DNA of 33,292 bases from the IMG/VR virus record IMGVR_UViG_3300045417_000647, positions 1 to 33,292 of that record, one strand, 5' to 3'. Source of the DNA: a virus. The notes beneath the pieces are model-generated. The model worked only from the letters and a program-made list of their open reading frames with translations. It did not search any database and had not been told where the DNA came from. The translations under genes were made by a program, and so were the position numbers. This document shows, one piece after another, positions 29,214 to 33,292 of this stretch; the stretch's first letter is position 1; every line of letters starts with the position of its first letter.

Positions 29214-29510
29214 TCAGGCCACCTCCTTCGCAGGAAGGGGGTTCGGATCTTCGATGGTGTTCTTGGTCGCCAGCCAGGCCGTCAGGTCGCGGCGCTGGAC
29301 CTTGCGGAAGTGCTCCGCCGGAAGCCCGCACAGCGGGTCCACAGGCCAGTTGTCCAGCTCAATCCAGAAGCCGCCGCACACTGTTTCTCCAACAGCGGTA
29401 ACGATGCCGACGTGCCCGATCTCTGGATCAGGCGTTCTCGACAAGGGGTGCGGCCCAGCCGGGCCCATCCTGTAGCGCACCACCTCATCGCCCGGTTTCA
29501 AGTCGCACAT
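29214..29510 (-). CDS. Small SH3-like early protein
   Basis: A 98-aa protein, MCDLKPGDEVVRYRMGP, with GHVGIVTAVGETVCGGFWIE, and the end FRKVQRRDLTAWLATKNTIE. Short beta-barrel proteins of this pattern (K-P-G-D-E-V-V ... I-V-T ... F-R-K-V) are common early genes in alphaproteobacterial phages. I know no function. It is coupled to the Cro-like gene by TGATG. Confidence 0.7.
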   Translation of the reverse strand: MCDLKPGDEVVRYRMGPAGPHPLSRTPDPEIGHVGIVTAVGETVCGGFWIELDNWPVDPLCGLPAEHFRKVQRRDLTAWLATKNTIEDPNPLPAKEVA

Positions 29511-29761
29511 CAGGCGGCCTCCCCTTGGGGGGCGGTGTTGGCGGCGCGACGGGCGACCACCGTCTCGGGTGCGGCAATGCGGCGATCGAGAGCATGAGCG
29601 ACCTCGCGCAAAGTGCTGAGGCGCGGCTCAACTCCGCCTTTACGCCACCTCCACCATGTGGACTGCGCTACGCCGACTTCCGCCAGGATAGACGCCATGG
29701 TCAGGCCCGCACCCTTCGCGCGCTGCTCAACTTCGATCACTTCGGGGGCGACGTTCTGCAT
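29510..29761 (-). CDS. Cro-like repressor
   Basis: An 83-aa DNA-binding protein. The helix-turn-helix is GLTMASILAEVGVAQSTWWR followed by WRKGGVEPRLSTLREVAHAL (residues about 19-58). It is the first gene of the leftward early operon, divergent from the repressor gene. The promoter -10 lies only about eight bases before the ATG, so the message should be nearly leaderless. By analogy with lambda Cro it should bind the shared operators and shut down repressor synthesis. Confidence 0.8.
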   Translation of the reverse strand: MQNVAPEVIEVEQRAKGAGLTMASILAEVGVAQSTWWRWRKGGVEPRLSTLREVAHALDRRIAAPETVVARRAANTAPQGEAA

Positions 29762-29768
29762 GACCTGC

Positions 29769-29797
29769 AGAATGTGCAGGAATGCACGCTAAGTCAA
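29769..29797 (-). promoter_or_regulatory. Leftward early promoter (cro promoter)
   Basis: On the - strand TTGACT (29797-29792), a 17-bp spacer and CATTCT (29774-29769) form a good sigma-70-type promoter. The predicted start is near 29762, one base before the cro ATG. Operator site 1 (29774-29787) sits in the spacer, so repressor binding would exclude RNA polymerase. Confidence 0.65.
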
Positions 29798-29836
29798 TGC
29801 CGAAATGCACAGTGTCTTGACGTTGCACATGTGCAC
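29774..29836. promoter_or_regulatory. Three operator-like sites between cI and cro
   Basis: Sites of the form GTGCA-N4-TGCAC: 29774-29787 (GTGCAGGAATGCAC, perfect), 29797-29810 (ATGCCGAAATGCAC, half conserved) and 29823-29836 (TTGCACATGTGCAC, one mismatch). Spacing is 23 and 26 bp. The first lies in the cro promoter, the last next to the repressor start. They are the presumed targets of CI and Cro. Confidence 0.65.
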
Positions 29837-29845
29837 AATCGCGCA

Positions 29846-30529
29846 ATGGCAAACACCACCGAAGACGCTAGGGCTTTCCTCACCAAGGCGCTTGAGGCAT
29901 CCGGCCTAAAGCCCTTTGCGCTTGCCAAGAAGGCAGGAATCGCACCGACGACAATTACGCGGCCTCTAAACGACCCTGAGTTCAAATTTACACCGAAACC
30001 CGCAACCCTACGAAAGATCGCCGAGGCGGCCGGCTTGGAGCTGCCTGCAGGGCTGCTGGTAGCGCCGGCGGCGCCTGCCGCGGTGGATGAGCTGCCTCTT
30101 ATTGGCCCGATACAGGCGGGCAAGTGGGCCGAGATCGACGAGACCATTCAGGACGAGCCGCTGTTCTTCTCGGTTGTGGCTGATCGGCGCTACCCGCATG
30201 CCAGGCAGTGGCTTCGCGAGATCCGAGGCGATAGCATGAATGCGCGTGGAATTATGCCAGGCCAGCTCGCCCACATCGTCGATATCGCGGAAGCGGGCGT
30301 GAACCTAAACACTGGCATGATCGTTGAGGTCACGCGCTGCAGAGACGGCGGGGCGCTTCGCGAGATCACGCTGAAAGAGGTCGAGATCAGCGCAGACGGA
30401 ATGAAGCTTTGGCCGCGATCGACAAACCCACGATGGTCGGAGCCGATCAGCTTGGACGACGGGACGACCGGGGATATCGAGGTCCAAATCACGGGCTTGC
30501 TGCTGCAGGCGGTGCAGAGGTTCCTCTGA
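29846..30529 (+). CDS. cI: CI-like repressor with LexA-type self-cleavage domain
   Basis: A 227-aa lysogeny repressor. The N-terminal helix-turn-helix includes LKPFALAKKAGIAPTTITRP (residues 21-40). The C-terminal S24 peptidase domain has the cleavage site PIQAGKW (Ala91-Gly92), GDSM with the nucleophile Ser130, and the base Lys177 in REITLKEVE. All three elements are intact, so RecA-stimulated self-cleavage and SOS induction are expected. No ribosome site precedes the ATG, which fits a leaderless message. It diverges from cro across three operator-like sites. Confidence 0.9.
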   Translation: MANTTEDARAFLTKALEASGLKPFALAKKAGIAPTTITRPLNDPEFKFTPKPATLRKIAEAAGLELPAGLLVAPAAPAAVDELPLIGPIQAGKWAEIDETIQDEPLFFSVVADRRYPHARQWLREIRGDSMNARGIMPGQLAHIVDIAEAGVNLNTGMIVEVTRCRDGGALREITLKEVEISADGMKLWPRSTNPRWSEPISLDDGTTGDIEVQITGLLLQAVQRFL

Positions 30530-30536
30530 AAAGACA

Positions 30537-30563
30537 GAGGGCGGCACGCGCGGCGCCGCCCTC
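30537..30563 (-). terminator. Terminator between cI and the lipoprotein gene
   Basis: A perfect 9-bp stem GAGGGCGGC / GCCGCCCTC. On the - strand the stem is followed by TGTCTTTTC, giving termination of the lipoprotein transcript. It may also end the cI message, although no T-run follows on that strand. Confidence 0.65.
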
Positions 30564-30569
30564 GTTAGC

Positions 30570-30965
30570 TTAGTGCTGACCGGCGCCGACCACTTGGCCG
30601 ATCCACTGGCCCGCGCGATCCCAAAGGTTCGCCGTGGCTACAGGGCAGCTCTTCGCGCGCTGCGCCTCCTCGATTCCGGCAATCCGAGAGCGGATGGCGC
30701 GGTCGGCGTCAGACTTCGCCATGGCGTTGCCGATCCCATAGTCGCCTAGGAAACCTGCGACTGAGCGCCAGTCGAAATCGGCAGTTTCCGCGATCTGAGT
30801 CTGGATTTGCTTTGCGCGGACCATTTCCAGACGCAGCATGTCGCAGTTCATGGCATCCGCTTCAGCGGGCGACCACTGTGTTGCGATTGGGTAGCGCTTC
30901 GTCGCGCAGGCCGACACGGTGAACGCCACGGCGCACAGAGCCGCGACGGTTGCAATCTTCTTCAT
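30570..30965 (-). CDS. Small lipoprotein, possible lysogenic-conversion gene
   Basis: A 131-aa protein. Signal sequence MKKIATVAALCAVAFTVSAC with lipobox VSAC gives lipidation at Cys20. The mature part is charged and helical (CDMLRLEMVRAKQIQTQIAE, KSDADRAIRSRIAGIEEAQR) and has further Cys residues. GGGAGG seven bases before the ATG fixes the start. It lies between cI and the right operon, on the strand opposite cI, and has its own terminator, so it could be expressed in the lysogen. Lipoproteins in such places often block superinfection; that is inference. Confidence 0.75.
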   Translation of the reverse strand: MKKIATVAALCAVAFTVSACATKRYPIATQWSPAEADAMNCDMLRLEMVRAKQIQTQIAETADFDWRSVAGFLGDYGIGNAMAKSDADRAIRSRIAGIEEAQRAKSCPVATANLWDRAGQWIGQVVGAGQH

Positions 30966-31164
30966 TGATTTCCCTCCCAGGAATAAAACCACAACCCCCG
31001 TTGCGGCTTCTCTCCGCTCTAGCACAGCGTCAGCGCGAGTAAAGTTCTCCTGAAATCAAAGGTGGCGGCTCGGCTCCAGAAGGATTCAAGCGGGGAGCAC
31101 CGAGCCGCCTTGTTCCATTGGGGGAACGCGCTCAGAGGTAGCATAACCAGCAACCACATAAACT

Positions 31165-31203
31165 GTGCATTTATGCATTGACATGCAATGTGCAGGAATG
31201 CAC
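31165..31203 (+). promoter_or_regulatory. Two operator-like sites with a -35 element before the right operon
   Basis: GTGCATTTATGCAT (31165-31178) and GTGCAGGAATGCAC (31190-31203) match the cI-cro operator consensus. The second shares 17 identical bases with the first cI-cro site. TTGACA (31178-31183) lies between them. A clear -10 is not visible at 17 bp (CACAGT), so the exact promoter is uncertain. The arrangement predicts repression of the right operon by CI or Cro. Confidence 0.6.
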
Positions 31204-31229
31204 AGTCTCCGCATTAACGGAGACGCACC

Positions 31230-31475
31230 ATGCAGACCCAAGCCGCCACCGGCGTCGTGATCCCCTTCCGCCGCCCGGCCCATGCCCAGGGCCTTGTCAA
31301 ACACACCGCCCGCCTGTCCTGGCTGGATCGGGAAGGGCGCCAGCATGTCGAGCGGTTCGCCGCCTGGACCCTGTCTGAGGCGACGCGCCAGGGCTGGGTC
31401 CGGGCCCGATCACTGCGGCTGTCGGGCGAAGCCTCCACCTATCGCATCCAGCACACCGAACAGGTCTACGTCTGA
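31230..31475 (+). CDS. Unknown 81-aa protein, first gene of the right operon
   Basis: The protein starts MQTQAATGVVIPFRRPAHAQ and continues ARLSWLDREGRQHVERFAAW, ending VYV. It is a small, basic, beta-containing protein. GGAG lies before the ATG. Its stop overlaps the next start (TGATG). Homologues are not recognised. As the first early gene behind the operator cluster, an early takeover or counter-defence role is possible but unproven. Confidence 0.65.
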   Translation: MQTQAATGVVIPFRRPAHAQGLVKHTARLSWLDREGRQHVERFAAWTLSEATRQGWVRARSLRLSGEASTYRIQHTEQVYV

Positions 31476-32041
31476 TGGGCCTGTTCACCGTCACCACCGT
31501 CGCGACGCCGAAACGGGATGTGGACCTGTTCGGCACTACCACCGTCCGCATTGACCGGCGCCGCAGCGACGAAATCGCGGGCGTTCCCGTCCTCTACCTG
31601 TCCGCCTATGTCGCCGACGATCCCGACTTCGTTCAGAAGGTCGGCGCGGCTCTGGCTTGGGTCACAGACGGTTCCTTTTCTGCAGCCAGGGCCGGGGACG
31701 CGCCGAATAAGCCGTCCCCGGAAGCTGCCGTCGCCGCCGCCGTGCCCGCCGTCGACGAGACGCCGGAGCCCAGCCTCTATTTCATGCCCGACTTTGTCGA
31801 GGACGTGGACTATGGCGATCCGCTGTTCCTGCCTGACGACTTTCAGCAGGCGGACTGGAAGGCCTGGGCCGCCGCCATGCTTCGCCGGATCCAGCTGGCG
31901 AACACCGCGCGACAACTGGCCGAACTGACCACCGCCAACGCCGTCGGCATGAAGTGGTGTCCCTGGAAGCCCCGCGCCGAGATCGGCCGGGCCCTGACCG
32001 ACGCCTATCTCATCACGGCTGATCAGGCGGCTGCCGCATGA
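31475..32041 (+). CDS. Unknown 188-aa protein of the right operon
   Basis: An acidic protein beginning MGLFTVTTVATPKRDVDLFG. The middle is an Ala/Pro-rich linker (SPEAAVAAAVPAVDETPEPS), followed by SLYFMPDFVEDVDYGDPLFL and a helical end (AAMLRRIQLANTARQLAELT). I recognise no domain. It is coupled to both neighbours by overlaps (TGATG and ATGA). Confidence 0.65.
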   Translation: MGLFTVTTVATPKRDVDLFGTTTVRIDRRRSDEIAGVPVLYLSAYVADDPDFVQKVGAALAWVTDGSFSAARAGDAPNKPSPEAAVAAAVPAVDETPEPSLYFMPDFVEDVDYGDPLFLPDDFQQADWKAWAAAMLRRIQLANTARQLAELTTANAVGMKWCPWKPRAEIGRALTDAYLITADQAAAA

Positions 32042-32469
32042 CCGGCGCTCTTCCTGCATTCTCCGATTTCGAGGCCGCTGAGAGACCGGCCTCGGAACAG
32101 CCCGCGTCCGATGGTTTCCCCCAGCCGCATACGGACGCGGGCGAGCCTTTCCAACGCCGCGACCTGACGCCCGAACAGGCCCAGGTTCTGGCGTCTCTGA
32201 ACCATAACCGATCGCTCCAGCGGATGGCCTTCGCCGGTCAGCCGTTCCGCGTCACCTTCGACAACCCCGAGCCCGGCAAGGACCGACCGGACTTCCCCGA
32301 GCATCTGATCCTCGAAATGATCGAGGCCGGCCTCCTCTACGCCACCAACGCCGCCGCCGCCTGGCCGGCCCGGAACGTCCCCGTCCGGCCTTGGTGCGTC
32401 CGCCTGACCAAGGACGGAGACGGCGAACGCCGGCGCCTGGGCAAGACCACCGTCACGAGGGCCGCCTGA
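32038..32469 (+). CDS. Unknown 143-aa protein of the right operon
   Basis: The N-terminal 40 residues are acidic and probably disordered (FSDFEAAERPASEQPASDG). The rest has LTPEQAQVLASLNHNRSLQR, then PDFPEHLILEMIEAGLLYAT and a basic C-terminus. Start and stop overlap neighbouring genes. There is no known family. The acidic start is compatible with a protein-protein interaction role. Confidence 0.65.
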   Translation: MTGALPAFSDFEAAERPASEQPASDGFPQPHTDAGEPFQRRDLTPEQAQVLASLNHNRSLQRMAFAGQPFRVTFDNPEPGKDRPDFPEHLILEMIEAGLLYATNAAAAWPARNVPVRPWCVRLTKDGDGERRRLGKTTVTRAA

Positions 32470-32900
32470 TGGTCACCGCCCAGGAACGCGCCATCCTCCG
32501 CAAGGCCGCAGAGATCAAACGGGCGAAGAACCGGGAGCGGCGGATGAAGATCGCCGCCGCGCGCAAGCCGGGCGGCAAGGCCAGCCGGGGCAGGGAGCGC
32601 GACACCGGTTATCTGGCCTTCCTCCGTCGTCTTCCCTGTGTCTGCGGTTGCGGACGGCCGGGGCCCAGCGACGCGGCGCACATCCGCATGGCCAGCTCGG
32701 AGCGCGGCAAGCGGTCAACCGGGATGCAGGTCAAGCCGTCCGATCGGTTCGCCGTCCCGCTGAACCGCCTCTGTCACGAACGCCAGCACGGCATGGCCGA
32801 ACACCGCTTCTGGTCCGAGCTCGGCCTCGACCCCTTCGAGATCGCCGACCGGCTCTACGCCGAATACCGCACCCCTCAATCAGAAGGCTCTGAGAAATGA
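32469..32900 (+). CDS. Ref/DUF968-type HNH nuclease
   Basis: A 143-aa protein. A basic N-terminal helix (AEIKRAKNRERRMKIAAARK) is followed by a zinc-finger HNH core: LPCVCGCGRPGPSDAAHIRM (Cys57/59/61, Asp68, His71), DRFAVPLNRLCHERQH (Cys102, His103, His107), and the family end FWSELGLDPFEIADRLYAEY. Ref of phage P1, a RecA-dependent nuclease, and DUF968 proteins share this pattern. It may act in recombination or DNA cleavage during infection. Start lies in a TGATG overlap, with the downstream gene in ATGA overlap. Confidence 0.8.
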   Translation: MVTAQERAILRKAAEIKRAKNRERRMKIAAARKPGGKASRGRERDTGYLAFLRRLPCVCGCGRPGPSDAAHIRMASSERGKRSTGMQVKPSDRFAVPLNRLCHERQHGMAEHRFWSELGLDPFEIADRLYAEYRTPQSEGSEK

Positions 32901-33292
32901 CCGAAGTCACCATTCCGTTTGAAGTCAAAAACCGCTGGAGCGGTGAGATTCAGTTTACCGCGCAGATCACTTGCGCACCGGATGCGACCCCCGCCGTGAG
33001 GCTCGGGCTTGCCGTCCGATGGGCAGTGAAGGTCGGAGCCAATCTCGCCGACGCCAATCTCACCGACGCCAATCTCGCCGGAGCCAATCTCGCCAGGGCC
33101 TATCTCGCCGACGCCAATCTCGCCGGAGCCAATCTCGCCGGAGCCAATCTCACCAGGGCCAATCTCACCGACGCCAATCTCGCCGGAGCCAATCTCACCG
33201 ACGCCAATCTCACCGGAGCCAATCTCGCCAGGGCCTATCTCGCCGACGCCAATCTCACCGACGCCAATCTCACCGGAGCCAATCTCGCCAGG
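32897..33292 (+). CDS. Pentapeptide-repeat protein (cut by the window end)
   Basis: The ATG overlaps the nuclease stop (ATGA). About 47 residues with a normal composition ([34 protein letters not shown]) are followed by at least 17 uninterrupted pentapeptides A(N/Y)L(A/T)(D/G/R), running to the last base of the window. Such A(D/N)LXX repeats fold into a right-handed square beta-helix; some members (MfpA, Qnr) mimic DNA and bind gyrase. The function here is open; being a phage early gene, DNA mimicry or anti-restriction is a reasonable idea. The 3' end is not in the window. Confidence 0.85.
   Translation, partial: MTEVTIPFEVKNRWSGEIQFTAQITCAPDATPAVRLGLAVRWAVKVGANLADANLTDANLAGANLARAYLADANLAGANLAGANLTRANLTDANLAGANLTDANLTGANLARAYLADANLTDANLTGANLAR
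33038..33292 (+). repeat. 15-bp tandem repeats, 17 units, coding for pentapeptides
   Basis: Unit GCCAATCTCRCCGRM, with few variants: AGG for the last codon, TAT for AAT in two units. The near identity of synonymous positions points to recent expansion by slippage or recombination. Copy number may be unreliable in assembly. Longer blocks (for example the order R-Y-D) recur within the array. Confidence 0.85.

Noticed and set aside
33038-33292. CRISPR array
   Set aside because: The 15-bp repeats are contiguous, without spacers, and stay in frame as pentapeptides.
1-33292. Complete circular phage genome, because the last repeat codon joins in frame to the first base
   Set aside because: Frame continuity has a one-in-three chance, and the pentapeptide protein would then fuse to the integrase. 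The right end looks like a cut or an assembly break in a repeat.
1-33292. tRNA or rRNA genes and insertion sequences
   Set aside because: I saw no cloverleaf-like sequence, no conserved rRNA segment and no transposase-like protein; small cryptic tRNAs cannot be excluded by eye.

Overview
This window is most of a temperate, lambda-type siphophage: long non-contractile tail, HK97-fold capsid, integrated or circular form. The host is probably a GC-rich alphaproteobacterium. Caulobacterales such as Brevundimonas is my best guess, from the high GC, the P4-type integrase, the gene-transfer-agent-like tail chaperone, the alphaproteobacterial SRAP fragment and pervasive ATGA start/stop overlaps. The host is inference; no host gene is clearly visible.

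Left end (1-2552, + strand): integrase, two small genes translationally coupled to it, a broken SRAP-domain fragment, a repeat-bearing non-coding stretch of about 300 bp and one small unknown gene. A leftward terminator at about 2562-2589 closes the late operon.

Late operon (about 23.2 kb down to 2.66 kb, - strand, transcribed right to left): HNH endonuclease, small and large terminase, portal, ClpP-like protease, major capsid protein, head-tail connectors, tail completion protein, tail tube, tail assembly chaperone with an apparent -1 frameshift product, a small secreted protein, tape measure, four tail-tip proteins, a DUF4376 protein, DUF1353, and a lysis cassette (coiled-coil membrane protein, holin, M15 peptidase endolysin, Rz, overlapping Rz1). 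A 31-codon membrane peptide sits on the opposite strand inside the lysis cassette.

Leftward early/replication operon (29.76 down to 23.6 kb): Cro-like protein, small regulators, DUF2303, a winged-helix protein, two consecutive proteins carrying a DnaA domain IV-like fold, a lambda O-like initiator whose gene contains iteron-like repeats, a probable P-like partner, and finally a NusG-domain protein. That last protein sits where lambda has its late antiterminator and is followed by a 372-bp structured non-coding gap before the late genes.

Switch and right end: a CI-like self-cleaving repressor (29846-30529) diverges from cro across three operator-like sites (GTGCA-N4-TGCAC). Two more such sites stand before a rightward operon (31230 to window end) of three unknown proteins, a Ref/HNH-type nuclease and a pentapeptide-repeat protein cut off by the window edge. 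A lipoprotein gene (30570-30965) converges on cI and is probably a lysogenic-conversion gene. The two operator clusters suggest that one repressor silences both early operons, as in lambda.
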